A stretch of 64,000 bases of DNA from Sphagnum compactum (GCA_965153455.1 OZ234500.1:1798001-1862000); one strand, 5' to 3'. Shown: positions 48,001-60,486, counted from the stretch's first letter. Notes: generated by a model not told the origin, from the letters alone. Translations and numbers: made by a program.

Positions 48001-48601
48001 CATGCAAGTAATCACAATTTGTATGCAACCAACCTACCTCACAAATTTGAAAAAATAAAATGTTGCTAGATGGTGGTGTTTTTTTTTAAAAAATTAGTTA
48101 TTTATTTATTTAGTTATAAATTTTTTAAATTATAAAAAATTAACATTAATTTTGATTTTAATTTTATTATTTCTGTTTATTTTATAAATTTAAATTTTAT
48201 TTTATAAATTTTTATCGATCCTTGTGTTATTTTGGCTAGTTTTTGCAGCATCTTCTCATGTTTTTAATTCCAATTTTGTGATGTTGCTCAAGTGGCGATT
48301 GTCCATAAGTATATTGAGCTAAATATGGAAACATTCAAAATATTAAGCACCATGTCAAATTGTAGGAAATTATGGGGATTTGTTTAAAAACACTCTTTAT
48401 GGCGATAAATTTTCCCCGGAAACCATGGAATTTATGACAGATATTCCATTTCCAAAATATTTTTCGCAAAATGGCGAAAATTCCCTACCAAAAAATATCA
48501 CTGCGCGACAGTGTTCTTGTTGCGTTTGTTTGTGTTTTTTTCCTGGTGTTGTTTCTCTTTGGTGATGTGCTCAGGGTTGGGTTCCTCTCATTGCCGGAGC
48601 G
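45047..48601. other. No recognisable gene between MTPSL and the RRM gene
   Basis: AT-rich DNA. It includes a 21-bp unit containing AATGCACAGGTGTGTGTGTA in tandem (46850-46891), a short palindrome CTGTCCTAGGCGGACAG near 47303, a GGATGGAT-type patch (47587-47645), and a ~70-bp tandem pair containing CACATATTATGATAG (about 47841-47960). An extremely AT-rich stretch runs 48060-48230. Open frames here lack motifs. The last ~100 bp probably belongs to the RRM gene leader. Confidence 0.45.
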
Positions 48602-51600
48602 ATGGGGATGATGGTAACGGCAACAAGCATCACGGCTATGGCGGTGCCGATTCTGCCCGCCTTTGCTTCGCAGGGGATAGTCAGGCAGAGTGCGGACACG
48701 GGCGTTGTTGCTGTAAGGTGCTGCGTGTCTGCTTGCAGCGAAATGGTCTCGGAACCGCCTCCTTGGATAGAGAAGGCGGGTTGTTTCTCTGCACCTACTG
48801 CTGCTGCTCCAGCAGTTTGGCTCAAAACTTGTTGCTCGTAAGTCTCTCTGTTCTCTTTCTTCTCTCTACATTTGCATCTCTCTTTGGAACTTCAGCAAAT
48901 GATCTGGTTATCCACAACGTCCTCTAGTCGAGCGGAATGCACCGGGTCTTCTTGTTCAGGGCATGGTTAGAACTTGTGGATATTAAACGCCTTTCTTCCA
49001 ATATGAAATGAAGCTGCAGGGACTAGGAAATAGGTACCTTCGACATCTAAAAGCAGAGAGACTGGTCTCCTTTTCGCAGAGCTGAGGTTTAGGGTTTGGG
49101 AATTAGGAATTGTGGAGCAAAGACTGAGATGTTATTGGGCTGATAGCAACAGGTTTTCATATAGGGAATGGATCAAACATGCAATGCCAGTGTGAATTCT
49201 TAACACAACAATTAGGGCTGTAGTGCAGCTTCAACTCTGTACATGTCTCAAGCATAGGTAGGGTTTTTTTTTTCAAGGTTTGGCTACTAGGTTTGAGGTT
49301 ATTACTCCCTTTTTTTTTTGACTATATCTTTGCTTGAAGTTCTCAACTTAGAAAGGTTGAGCAAAATCTGCTGATCACAAGATTAAACTGTGTTTGACAA
49401 ATTTGTTCAGAGGACACAGAGTGCAAGTGAGCACCTTGGCTGTAAAGAAAAAGAAGAAGGACAGCCTAGACTTCTCCTTGGATAATGACACAGGTGAAGA
49501 TGATGAGGTGATTGGGGACATGGAAGAATGGATAAACAACAAGCCAGCGGGTTTTGGCAACAAGGTACTTTCAAGCTTTATCCACTAGTTGATTCTTTCA
49601 TAGGTCTTTTTTCTGTTAATTTTTTTCTGGCTGATAGGTTAGGAATAACATATACATTTTGCATGTGTGCGTGTGGAATTGCACTGAATTTGATTTCCAG
49701 CTGCTTGTTATCCAATGTTCTGTGGTATAACCAGATTAGGACAAGTAGGTATTTGTCAAAGGTAGTCCCAGCCCTTGTGGAAAATTTGAAGGATGTAGTT
49801 CTGCTCATCAAATGTCACTTCACACCTTAACTTTGGGCCATGTGTAAACAAATTTGATAGGTGTATGATACTGCATTAGAGGAGAAATTACTGGCAGAGA
49901 TAGAGCATGACAAAAAGTCCCAGATGGCTGCAGCCATGGGATTGAAGGAGAACAATGGGAAATCTAATGGGAAGAAATCAGGAAAGGCTGGAAAAGCAAT
50001 AAGAGCAGGTACTTTAACTTCATCTCTCATGTTAGACCAATGGATGGCTTAGAGATTTAGATAATGCTTTCTGTTGTTCTCAACTAATGCTACTGTGCAA
50101 GCACACTTTTTGGTTCATAACTGGGGTTCAAAGTTGAAATCAGCTCATCAGCCAATAGTTTCAAACAGAGAATATGCCAATTAGGCTTTACTCAGAAGTA
50201 TATCTGGCTGTAGAGTGAATTCAACTAGGACACCTTTCAGTGCTTAACTGCCCAAGCATGCTGATACTCCCCCTTGGACTGTCTATTGCAGAAGCAGCTC
50301 CACCAGCTGGTGTGGAGGTTTGGGTGGGGAACTTGCCACGGAAGAAGAATGTAGATAGGGACCTGTGGGCAGCACTGAGAAGTGTTGGAGGCTTGTTGCA
50401 TGTCCGACCCATTGTGTTTGCACAGAATGAGAAGACCCGGGAGCCCCTCTGCAAGGGCTATGCTTTCCTAACATTCAAAACAGATGGGGATGCCCTGGAG
50501 TAAGTCACCTTTGGCCTTTGGTTTCTCTTTTTCTGGCTAGGTTGTTTTCTTTCCATTGTGAAAACTTTAGACAAGTTAGCTTAAATGGTAACTGTTGTGT
50601 AATGTATGTTTTTCAAAGACAGAGAGATTAAATGCAATGAATGTATGGTCTTGTAATTCTTCAATGGAGCCTGTCTCTCAGGGTGAAGCTTCCAAGGTTT
50701 TCTTGTTTTTCAGTCTAAAAAAGAAAGCTTCGTTTTTGTGTAGCATCTAATTCAGGTTGTGGCTGGAACAAGCTGGCAGAATATTAAGGGCAACAATGTT
50801 TGGATTTTTGAGGATTTTCAAGAGTACAATCTGATGTGGGCATACATTCCTTACTGTGTGCTTGCATCTGGTTGCAGTTTTGTTGCAAAATATCATGGCA
50901 CAAACATCACATTTGGGAGGGTGGAGAAAAAGCTTGCTTGTGAGGTGGCAGGCTCAGACAGTCCATGGTCTCCAACAAAGCTCACCACTCAGACAGCAGT
51001 GACTGCAGCAACAGGAGTCCCTAAGCTGCATGTGAGGGATAATGAGGCTGCCATAAGCTTAGCTCGTCCATCTACTGGCACAACCCAGGACTCTGCACGT
51101 ATCTCTGATTCCAGAAATGAACCACTTGATGCCTCAGGTGTCCCAGTAAACAGTCACTTCAATACAGCATCTTTTGAAACCTTTGATGATGAAGAAGATG
51201 AAGAACAGCTAAGGGCACTTGAAGACAAGATCTGGGTGGACTTAGAGGATGAGGCTGATGATCTCGTAGACATGGAGTTAGAGGATGAGAGCCAAAAGAC
51301 TGAATCTGCTTTGGAAGACATAAAAGTCTGTGATGATCCCCCAATGCTGCAAAGCACACTTCATGACCAAAGAGTTTTAAGTACTGAACTGGATAATGAC
51401 TGGATGACACAGCATAGTCTAGTGGATGTAGATATGGCTGCCGGACATGCTTCAGAGGACCATGAAAAAAACGAAAGTGTGTCCAGTGAGAAAAACCAAT
51501 CAAGGCAGACTATGGATATGACTGAAGATGATGCAGGCATTTATGTCACAGTAACAGCAGCCAAGACCAGTAAGAACATCTCAGAAGGATCTCATAAAGA

Positions 51601-52206
51601 GGGTGAGAAAGGTGATGATGAAGGAAAAAGAATTTCGGAGCTTGAATTGAGGGTGAGACAGATGGAGCGTGAACTGAAAGAGAAAGATGCAAAGCTACGA
51701 CAAGTAGCTGCAGTTGAGCAAGAGAGAATTGAGATGCTTGAAAAGAGGGTTCTTGGAAAGTTCAAGGCCATTGCGGCTGGAACGAGAGCAGCAAAGACAA
51801 AATCTGAGGGAGCAAGCACAGGAAAGAAAAAGGGTCCGAAAGCTGTGAATCGGAAAACAAAAAGTGTGAAACCAATGATCACCCTTGGATCAGCAAATAG
51901 GTCAAAACTCAACCTTAGCAATCTATTAGCTTTTCAGAAATTTCCTTTCCATTATGTCTTTTTCACATGTCTGCAATTATTTTTACTTGACTAATGGCAA
52001 GGAGATGTGTGAATGAGAGTGTTTTCTTTTTTGGATGTGATCTGGCATTTCTTTGTAAGGCTGCTAGAAGTATGGGACCTCCTTGCGTTTTCTGGTTAAT
52101 GATGTGCATTTGTTGCTTATGCAGGCTTAAATTAAAGGAAAGGAAGGTACTCACTGATGTAATGTCGAAGTATGCCGCAGATCCTGCAGAGGGTGTAATT
52201 AGTTAG
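48602..52206 (+). CDS. Single-RRM RNA-binding protein, probably plastid-targeted, 6 exons
   Basis: It would bind RNA through one RRM; the target is unknown. Exons: 48602-48837, 49411-49564, 49861-50008, 50292-50499, 50878-51900 and 52125-52206, giving 616 residues with consistent phases. Residues 1-79 are Ala/Ser/Cys-rich with few acids, like a transit peptide. A Lys run and an acidic stretch (EDDEVIGDMEEW) follow, then a Lys/Gly-rich segment. The RRM (about 187-265) has RNP2 as VWVGNL (189-194) and RNP1 as KGYAFLTF (234-241), and is completed after the intron by FVAKYHGTNITFGRVEKK. The tail is long, acidic and low-complexity, then a charged coiled coil (about ELELRVRQMERELKEKDAKL), a basic stretch and a short final exon. 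It resembles plant plastid RRM proteins of unknown role; I cannot assign an orthologue. Confidence 0.82.
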
Positions 52207-53387
52207 CTGATGACATGGGGTGGGAAGCAGCTTTAGAAGGTTTAAGCCTTGATGTGCAATGCTTTTTGTAGGTATCACACAGATTTCTCACCTGTAGCAA
52301 AAGAGGTTTTAGCACAAATTGCAATAGTTGTTCCCATTTATGAGCACCATCAAGAGAATAGATCTCTTTTTTCTTGGAGAGAGATTTTTGGAGACACAGA
52401 GATGTTGACCGCAAAGCAGGGTTGGGTTTAGACAGGAATTTAGTGATTCCATAGGCCACAAGTGAATTTTAGGGGTGGAAAATAGGTAGATTCGCATCTT
52501 GTTGATCCAATACTGATCTGCTTGGAGCCTGAAACTAAGATTTGTGAAGAGCAAAATGAAGCTACTTCTTCAACCTAACATTTTGGAAAAGGAAATATGA
52601 GATCATATTTCCTATTCAACCTTCTCATGCCAAATGCTTATTTGCTTGGAGTTGGAAATGTGTTGTTGGTACTGTTCAACTTCTGGGATTTACCCTCATC
52701 TAAATGTGAAGTCTTCAACCCCTTTTACTTTCCCACTTTCCACCAATATAAAGGCACATGTATAGTACATTGATGAGCAAGGATAATCAATTTTGATGGC
52801 CTGTGTGTTAATATCAATAGCAATATTATCAATTGTACAAATACAAGAGCAATTGGCTAATGCTACCTAAGTTCTTGAATTTTTTAGCTTGTTAATAGTT
52901 ATTTTCATCTTATTTGTAGCAATGTAGTACACTTGACTAAAGATTGCACCTCACAAGCAATACTTCGAGCATTAGTTATATTTTTTACACCATCAAAGTT
53001 TTCTTGGGCTGAAAACTTGAAATGTTCCTTTTTGTGCGTCTGTCTGCTACCTATCACAGTATGTGTGGTTGGTTCAATTTGCCAAAAGGTTATGACCTGA
53101 AAATTGTCGGAAACAAATCAAGGAATTGGACACCTATGCAAGGGCACAACGAGGTAGTTTTTTTGCACTCCCTGTAGGTCAAAGAGAGAAATGGAGGAGG
53201 GAGTTCTTTTTGCATCCTTTCAATCTTTTTGCATCTTTTTACATGACATAAATCAATGCACCATGACCAAATTATGGAATCCTACCACTCAATTTACCCC
53301 TTTAAACAATTACCTAAGTAATTGTATAATCAAGTTACAAATCAAATTACATCACTCCCAAACTCATTATGGATTCCGTCCTCGGAA
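52207..53387. other. 3' flank of the RRM gene; no gene seen
   Basis: Probable 3' UTR followed by AT-rich DNA up to the gypsy element. Near 53290-53390 the minus strand reads as the end of the pol frame and a purine run (AAAGGGG) that could be the polypurine tract before a 3' LTR. I could not find a matching second LTR. Confidence 0.4.
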
Positions 53388-54507
53388 TCACATATCCAAA
53401 ACCTTCTTCAATTTATCATGATTAATGCGATCTGGATATGGTGAGCCATCAACATTTTCAAGCTCATAAGACCCATTATCAGCAAACATCTTCTTGATAA
53501 CAAAAGGTCCAAACCACTTGGGTAACAATTTCTTATAAGCCTTGCGATGATGTTGAGCGTCAAACATCATGACAAGGTCACCTTCTTTGAACTCCCTTTT
53601 CTTCACCTTCTTATCAAAAGCCTTCTTTTGTTGAGCATGTGCGACTTCAATGAATTGGTGGGCTTTCAACTGCAATTCGTCCAACTTGTTAAGTTGCAAC
53701 AATCGATGGCGTTGGGACTCATCCAAAGAAAGTCTCATCGTTGTGGTAGTGCGTAAAGTCATTACTTCCAGCTTAATGGGTAAAAACGTTTCCATCTCGT
53801 AAGTTACACAAAAGGGTGAATACCCCGTGGCTATTTTGTATGTGGTGTTGTAAACCCACACAACATGGTGGATCTTGAGGTCCCAATCATAAATGTTCAC
53901 ATGAACCTCGGCCTCTTTTGCCAACATGGAACACAATGTCCTATTGATCTTTTCTACTAGGCCATTAGTGTTAGGCTTATACATAGTGGTAAACCTATGC
54001 TTCACTGCAAGGCGTGCTAACAAGTTTTTCACAACCTCACTCAAAATTTGGGGACCATTATCAGAAACAATTTTAAGTGGTGTCCCAAATCGAGTAAGAC
54101 TCGTTCATACAGAAATCGTGCTACTTCTTGTTTCACTGAGAACTTCAAGGCACGTACTTCTGCAAACTTTGTGACGTAGTCTATGGCAACTACAATGAAT
54201 CGATGCCCCCTCCTTGTCATTGGCAATGGGCCCATTAAATCAACTCCCCATTTTTCAAAAGGTCCTAAAGGGGGTATGGGATGTAAAGGGCCACTTACAG
54301 TAGACCTTTGTGCATAGGCTTGACACACATCACAACTTCTGCAATAATCGTGGGCATCCTTGAAGAGGGTGGGCCAATAGTAACCTGCTTGCAAAATCTT
54401 TTCTGCAATGATTCGTCCCGTAAAGTGGCCTCCACAGAACCCATCATGAAACTCATACAAAAAACGTGAGGTGTCACATTTTCCAATGGTTCGTCGTAAA
54501 ACACCAT
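53388..54507 (-). pseudogene. gypsy integrase, frameshifted
   Basis: The zinc-binding part is visible as FHDGFCGGHF and CRSCDVCQ (HHCC). The core begins KWGVDLMGPLP (first Asp). A frameshift near 54055 destroys the DNG block. NTNGLVEKINRTL carries the region of the third acidic residue. The C-terminal part (EGDLVMMFD, LLPKWFGPFVIKK) is the usual gypsy tail. Confidence 0.85.
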
Positions 54508-54526
54508 CCCTTCCTTGGAAGTAGAA

Positions 54527-55240
54527 CTAATTGCCTATCATCGAGTAATTTCGACTTTTGTGCACAATTCTTGTTCGTACTGCCTTTGTGGCTCCATTTG
54601 GAAACCTCATGCCATCTAAGTATTGAATGATTTCCCGATATTCTTCAGGTGCGTCTTCTGCATTAATGGACATGATTGCAACATCCGAAAAGTTTTCATC
54701 CTCTGAAACATCACCCACTCCTTCGTATGTTCTTGTAAGGCCATCAACATTACCATGTCGCCTTCCTGGACGATGGACAATGTCAATGTCAAATTCCTCC
54801 ATCAAGAATAGCCATCAAACAAGTTGACCACTTAGATTGGGCTTATTGACCAAGTAGGTTAAAACCTTGTGATCTGTCACAATTTTGGCCTTGTACCCCA
54901 ACAAGTAATGGCGAAACTTCTTACGAGAGAAAATAACTACAAGACCTTCATGTTTGGTCACCGTATAATTCTTCTCTGCTGAAATTAATTGTCTGCTAGC
55001 AAAATGAATGGGATGATCATGCCCATTTTCGTCCAATTGTGATAATGTGCTCCCCACCGCTTCTCCAGATGCATCACAATATACTAAAAATGGTTTGTTC
55101 CAATCTGGAGTCCGAAGGATTGGCGCAACTTGAAGAGCTGACTTCAGTTGTTCGAATGCTCGTCTTGACACCTTGTCCTCCATTGGTGTAGGTGCATCTT
55201 CACGCAAGAATTGTAATAAAAGGACGTGCTTTTGCTGCAA
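54527..55240 (-). pseudogene. gypsy RNase H domain
   Basis: FLVYCDASGEAVGSTLSQ is the first catalytic-Asp strand of the gypsy RNase H, followed by IHFASRQLISAEKNYT, the TKHEGLVVIF helix and KIVTDHKVLTYL. The tail FDIDIVHRPGRRHGNVDGL is the typical end of the domain (usually HxPGxxNxxADxLSR). Confidence 0.85.
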
Positions 55241-56362
55241 ACATGTATATGAACCTGCGATAAAATCCCACCATCCCTAAAAAACCTCGAAGGGCTTTCT
55301 TCGTGGTGGGAAAGGGAAGTTTTGAAATCCTATCAAGCTTTTCGGGATCTGTGGCTACCCCATCCTTTGACATAATGTGTCCAACTATCTTCCCTTCTGA
55401 AAAACCAATTGTGGTTTTCTCAAGGTTCAAAGCCACTCCCGATCTATCCAAGCGTTGAAAGACTAATTCAAGTTTGGCAAGATGAAAAGCTCTATCACTA
55501 TAAACTCCAAAGTCGTCAATGAAAACCCGTAAAAAAAGGCCCAAAAATGGATCAAAGACCTTGTTCATTAAACGTTGAAATGTCCCTGGAGCATGCACAA
55601 ACCAAAAGGCAATACTGTGTAACAAAAAGTCCCCCAAGGTGTGATGAATGTGGTCTTCAATTCGTCTTCTGGAGCAATTTTCACCTGGTGGTAGCCCCTG
55701 TACCCATCTCCAAATGTGTACATCTCGTGCCCTGCTACTTCTTCCAAAATTTCTTCACAAAATGGCAAAGGGTATCGGTCTTTCTTAGTTACTTTGTTTA
55801 AAGCTTTGTAGTTGACACATACCCTTAGCTGGCCATTCTTCTTTAATGCTAATACCACAGGAGAAACCCACTCAGTTGTCTCGATAGGCCTAAGGAACCC
55901 TGCCTCCAACAACTTGTCAAGCTCCTCCTTCACCATTGTCGTGTATCTTGGGTTCAACCTCCCTTGCTTAGCCCTAATCGGTTTGGCATTTGGGAACAAC
56001 TCAATTTTGTGTTGCTCCATGGTGACCTCCCTTAGGTCCTTGTAACTAAAAGCAAAAAGATGGATATACTTACGTAGTAAATCCTCATACTGGGTTTTTT
56101 CCTCCGGTTGGAGGTCTGGTCCCAGTTGAATCTTGCTCAGCCACTCCACGACTTCTCCTTTTGTTAACATGCATGGAGTTGATGCGTTATCATCCCCTTG
56201 AACCCTTTGATCCGACAAAGCTCCAACCTTGGGGATTGTCTCCAAAGCATATAACCCTACTTCCTCTTCACTAGAATCATCCGTGTAAATCCCTTCAGAG
56301 CTAGAGCTTTGGTCTGTTTCTGATTCATCCTCATATTCACTCGTCCCTCCAGAGCTTTTCAC
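55200..56362 (-). pseudogene. gypsy reverse transcriptase, frameshifted
   Basis: The fingers/palm blocks are present: WVSPVVLALKKNGQLRVCV, then RYPLPFCEEIL and LPFGL, then FIDDFGVYS as the catalytic Y/F-x-D-D box. A one-base loss near 55600, just after LPFGLC, throws the frame. Downstream text (LRGFLGMVGFYRRFI) is the usual RT connection segment. Confidence 0.85.
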
Positions 56363-56383
56363 AAAACTGGCAAATGGAACTTT

Positions 56384-56860
56384 CTATCGGTTAGGATGAA
56401 CTTTGATGGTCATGTATCTTTCGCCCCAATAGTTCCTTGCATGTGACTTTGTTAACCAAGGCCTACCTAATATCATTGGATAAGCCCCATCTTCCTCTAA
56501 TACCACATGGAAATCCACAATGGTATAAACTTTCATTACAATGATCACAACATTACTAATGACTCCTTCTGGCCTAACTACTCGTTTGTTAGCCATCTTT
56601 TAGGTTACTGAAGCTGGCTTATCAATTTTCAAGCCTAAGTACCTCATTGCAAGAATTGTAATCACATTGACTCTTGACCCTCCATCCACCAACACTCCAT
56701 GCAACACTAACCCATTACATTGCACATCAATGATCGGATCACACTCGTGCTTAGCTGCTATAGCATTCAAAGGTGTGGGTACCTTTGGGCCTTTAGGTGT
56801 TGACAACCCTTTCCTCAACTCCCTTCAAGCTGACAGCACCATTGCCATCAACTGCCCAAT
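56384..56860 (-). pseudogene. gypsy aspartic protease region
   Basis: GVLVDGGSRVNVI carries the D-G-G form of the retropepsin active site that is common in plant gypsy elements, and YPMILGRPWL is the downstream flap/ILGR block. Stops interrupt the frame near 56820, 56598 and 56382. It lies in the same frame as gag upstream and reverse transcriptase downstream. Confidence 0.75.
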
Positions 56861-57239
56861 GGTGATGTCTGCTTTCTGCGATCCCACATCCTTCACCACT
56901 GAATAAGGACCAGAATCTCTAGAAATTGAAAAGTCTTGGAAGCCAAACCTTTACCTTCGATTTTTTTTTTTTCCTTTTGGGGCTCTCACCATCTCCTTGA
57001 ACCTCTTGACGCTTGCGTCACGATGAGTAGTGTCTTCCGCTGGTCGTTTAGTTTGGGCCATGACATCCATCACATCCTCAGGGATTTGGAGGCTCTTCTC
57101 CATACCCATCAAAGCCTTTTCTCGCCCTTCATTTATCGGTTCAATCAAATGCACTTGAGCCTTGCCCTTCTCTTCTACAGAAAACCTCAGAGTAGAAGAA
57201 CCCGCATTCTCCCTGGTAGCCAAGGCTGGCAAGTTTGGA

Positions 57240-58528
57240 CATCCTCTTGAATAATGTCCCATCTCTCAATACTTGTAACATTGAATTGTTGACAAGTCCC
57301 TCTCCACGTTTCTACTCCTACTAGTCCTTGGCTGCAGCAGATGGAGGCTCAACTGGTTCATTTGATTGATCATTTGTTCCATAGTCGACTCCATGCGAGA
57401 ACTCACTTCCGGATGCTTCCGCAACTCTGGTTCAGTCGAGAATTGAATTGTTTTCACCATGGATTACACAGTTGGTCGTGGAACTTCCTCCATGCTCACC
57501 TCCTTCTTTTAAGCCACCTCCGCTGCTTCATCGAACGTCGTTGCTTGTTCGTATCTCACTTGTTGTTGTAATTCTGACAATAGACCAATGGTGAAATGTT
57601 CTAGTACCAATGCATTGACTCCTGTAAAAATTGGATCAGTTCCTTCATGACCTTGTGCCTTAAGACACCCTTGGAGTTTATTTTGCAATGTCATTGTCCT
57701 CTCCTTATACTCTCTTACTGACTCTAAAGCCCCCTACTTTAGCTGACTCAGTTCAAGTATTAAATTTAGGTAGACATTCTTCACAGAAAACTCCTTCACT
57801 AGGGCCTTAGTTATGTCAACCCATGATCCCTTCAATTCTTCCGTCTGTCGTTCAAACCAATGTGATGCCGTACCTTCTAAAAATTTAGGAAGAAAATTAA
57901 GCCATTCCGCAGCTGTTCTAAGCCCCGTACCAATACAAGCCCGTTTATATTCCCTTAAAAACACTTTAGGGTCTTCACCCTTACTTCCCCTACAAACTGG
58001 AATAACCATATTGATTCTTATTTTGTCTCTAAAAACACACCAAACTAATTAATCCCTTTAACCAACTATCACTTAGCTTTTACAACCTTTCCTCAAGATA
58101 AGGAAATTCCCAATGGCCCGAATTGCACTCATGACAAAATCCTCCCTATCTTCTTGGTGTAAATCTGTAAAAGGACCAAACATTTCCAATCCTGCCATTA
58201 TCTTATTTAAATGCCTGGTTTGAAAGACAAAATTTACAAGATCATGGCCATCACGAATATCAATGGCGCCTCCACTCCACATGACATGTAGGTTATTGGT
58301 TCTGGCATAATCTGGAGTCGCATCCTTCTTCCTAAGCCAGATGAGTAAATGTTGTTCTTGTGTGATTGTCCTTTGGCGTTGCCTTGCAGGTTCTGAGTCG
58401 AGTTGAGGTCCAGATTCCTCTCGTCGTCTACATAGTTGTGATACCACCACACTTGGTTCACTTACAGTCCTAAGCTCTTCGAAAGGTCTTTCAACAGGTG
58501 ATCTTGGCCTAGTAGCTCCTAATGTCAA
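57240..58528 (-). pseudogene. gypsy gag region with broken zinc knuckle
   Basis: Contains a retrotransposon gag block (FLREYKRACIGTGLRT, LEGTASHWFE) and ends in a CCHC knuckle. In the knuckle the second Cys position is Tyr and the next codon is a stop (CYKY, stop, EMGHYSRGC). In-frame stops occur near 57733, 57511, 57464 and 57247; each is one C-to-T or G-to-A step from CAA, CAG, TGG or CGA. The first ~170 codons (58528-58009) match nothing I know and may be an N-terminal gag extension. Confidence 0.75.
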
Positions 58529-59244
58529 GGATGGGGTCTATTGCCTATCTTCAGAAAACTGAGTACCAGGGGAGTCAAAAGCCTCTCCTAACGTTGACAT
58601 TAATGTTTTCACTAAAACATTAATCCTAGAAAAAAAACATATATTCTTTTTATTTCTTTCAACAACCTATAACACTTAGGTCTAAAGAACATGAGCTTAA
58701 TCAAGAACACTCACTATCCTTTATAAACTTCTATTTACATTTTTTCATATGGTTTAACATGTGCCATTTTTTTTCCCTTTCTTGCCTGCAACTTTTCTTT
58801 ACGGATCTTCTCAGATTCCACAAATCCAATTCTAGTTCATGCCTAGGATTACAAGTAATATCCAAAAGCAAGCTTGGGGTCAAACAGAATGACTCGTGTT
58901 TATGGTCTTCATGATGCTGCTTCACGCGTTGAATTGTGCACGCAACTCGACATGGCTTGCCTTTCATAATTTCCATTGCTACAAGTTGAATCTCCTCCAC
59001 CCATGTGGCCACTTCCATCCATGATTCGGAGATAAACAAATCGCCTTGCATTCCTCGTTGTAAAACGAAACAAACAGTGTGTTCTTTTTCTTTTCTTTCT
59101 TTCTTCCCACCAAATTTTCAACAACACAATTAAGTTTCTTAACACAATTCAACAACACAATTCCACAACACAATTAAATTGCATAGCACAATTCAACAAC
59201 ACAATTAACATAGACTCGGGTCCCAATTACAGAACCAAAAAGAT
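58529..59244. repeat. Left flank of the gypsy element; ACACAATT repeats
   Basis: AT-rich DNA with no convincing LTR. From about 59125 to 59208 the motif CAACACAATT recurs six to seven times with small spacers. Minus-strand open frames at 58731-59173 carry no recognisable domain. Confidence 0.45.
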
Positions 59245-59713
59245 GTACACCATGAACGGGTTTAGGATCGAAACTATGTATGATTACTACATAGCTATGA
59301 AATTTATGTTCTTGGTTGCAAAATTATCCTCTCACCCTTCTATTGGCTATGCAAGCCTCACCATTCTCCTACCATGAACTAAACACAAACAACACCAAAA
59401 CCATTCAAAACCAAAAGCCTTTTAAAATCAAAACTTCAATTCTCACAAATTCACACAAATTTTGCATTCACACCTTCACTTGTACAAAGTTATGGTATGA
59501 ATGCAAAATTTGTGAGAATTTAAGTTTTGATTTTGAAAGGCTTTTGGTTTTGAATGGTTTTGGTGTTGTTTGTGTTTAGTTCATGGTAGAAGAATGGTGA
59601 GGCTTGCATAGCTAATAGAAGGGTGAAAGGATAATTTTGCAACCAAGAACATAAATTTCATAGCTATGTAATAATCATACATAGTTTCAGTCCTAAACCC
59701 GTTCGTGGTGTAC
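59245..59713. repeat. Long inverted repeat (arms about 220 bp, loop about 20 nt)
   Basis: The left arm (59245-59473) and the right arm (59494-59713) are reverse complements with roughly one change per 20 bases, and both outer ends are GTACACC(A/A)(T/C)GAACGGG. The transcript would fold into an almost perfect ~220-bp double strand. It could be a foldback MITE or two head-to-head copies of a repeat. No target duplication is clear. Confidence 0.85.
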
Positions 59714-59815
59714 AGGAGCATCGAGGATGCTGGGGGAGTGTTCAAAAAGATGCAGTTTCAAAATGTGGTCAGTTGGAATGCCATGGCCTAATTTGGACAT
59801 ATGAAATGCGGGCAA
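59711..59815 (+). pseudogene. PPR-motif remnant
   Basis: Directly after the inverted repeat, the plus strand reads YRSIEDAGGVFKKMQF and then NVVSWNAMA, a stop, and FGHMKCGQE. This matches the plant PPR consensus (CGSIEDARxVFDxM, NVVSWNAMIxGY, then xxGxxxxAL) with a stop at 59789. Only one repeat is recognisable. It probably comes from a PLS-class PPR gene, cut at its left by the inverted repeat. Confidence 0.65.
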
Positions 59816-60323
59816 GAAACTTTGTACTATGTTACATCACTTAATTTTGATCTCAAGGTTGGATCAAGAAGTCAATCTAGCTTCCAGAATAGTGTCTTTT
59901 TAGGAAATCTTTAATGTAGCCTAAATGGGAGACCATCCACAGGAAAGATGGAGAAAATGTAACAATTGTTCCTAGGAAGATTTAGCCAAATCAGGCTATG
60001 AATTATATATGAGGCACAATTTTTTAGTCATCCTTTTATATTTCTAATTACATACAGGAACCAAATATAGTAATCTGGCAATTTAAATTCTTTTTCCCCT
60101 GACTTCTATAGACTGAAACCCTTATAAATGACTTCATTTTTTAATATTTCAGTTGAAATTCTGCCTTTAGATTAAATTTCGCCAGTAAAAAAATGCTGAT
60201 CTAAACAGTTGAAATTGGAAGAAAGATTTTTTGGGCTCAGGAGCATGCAATAGAATATGATTTTTCCTGCAGTCAGTCGTAGGTGATGGGTTTGTGTGGC
60301 ATGCAGCAGCAAGTCACGTGATC

Positions 60324-60463
60324 GATGAAGTAACCTTTGTGGTTTCATTTGTTTAAATTTAAACTGTGTGATATTTATGTATAGGAGAAGGTTGATGAAG
60401 TAACCTTTGTGGTTTCATTTGTTTAAATTTAAACTATGTGATATTTATGTACAGGAGAAGGTT
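60324..60463. repeat. 70-bp tandem duplication
   Basis: The unit starting GATGAAGTAACCTTTGTGG begins at 60324 and again at 60394, with two or three differences. It ends 24 bp before the FLYWCH-like frame and may be part of that gene's upstream region. Confidence 0.8.
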
Positions 60464-60486
60464 TTATCAGCACACTGTTTTCGTGT

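Larger units (their letters stand above)
53388..58528 (-). mobile_element. Degenerate Ty3/gypsy LTR retrotransposon (gag-pol remains)
   Basis: Read on the minus strand, the order is gag, protease, reverse transcriptase, RNase H, integrase, which is the Ty3/gypsy order. The gag-to-RT part is a single frame from 58528 to about 55580, interrupted by in-frame stops; after that at least three frameshifts follow. No LTR pair, primer-binding site or target duplication could be confirmed, so the true ends are unknown. No chromodomain is visible after integrase. The copy cannot be active. Confidence 0.9.

Noticed and set aside
48511-48927. Cys-rich 138-codon frame overlapping RRM exon 1
   Set aside because: It lies in another frame and passes through the predicted intron; the frame starting at 48602 joins exon 2 in phase and has transit-peptide composition.
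50759-50877. Upstream extension of the large open frame of the RRM gene (from GTG at 50759)
   Set aside because: The RRM ends properly only if exon 4 is spliced to 50878; the upstream part reads as intron and gives no domain continuity in phase.
52207-59244. LTRs flanking the gypsy element
   Set aside because: I compared the two flanks by eye and found no shared block, primer-binding site or target duplication; the ends may be lost.
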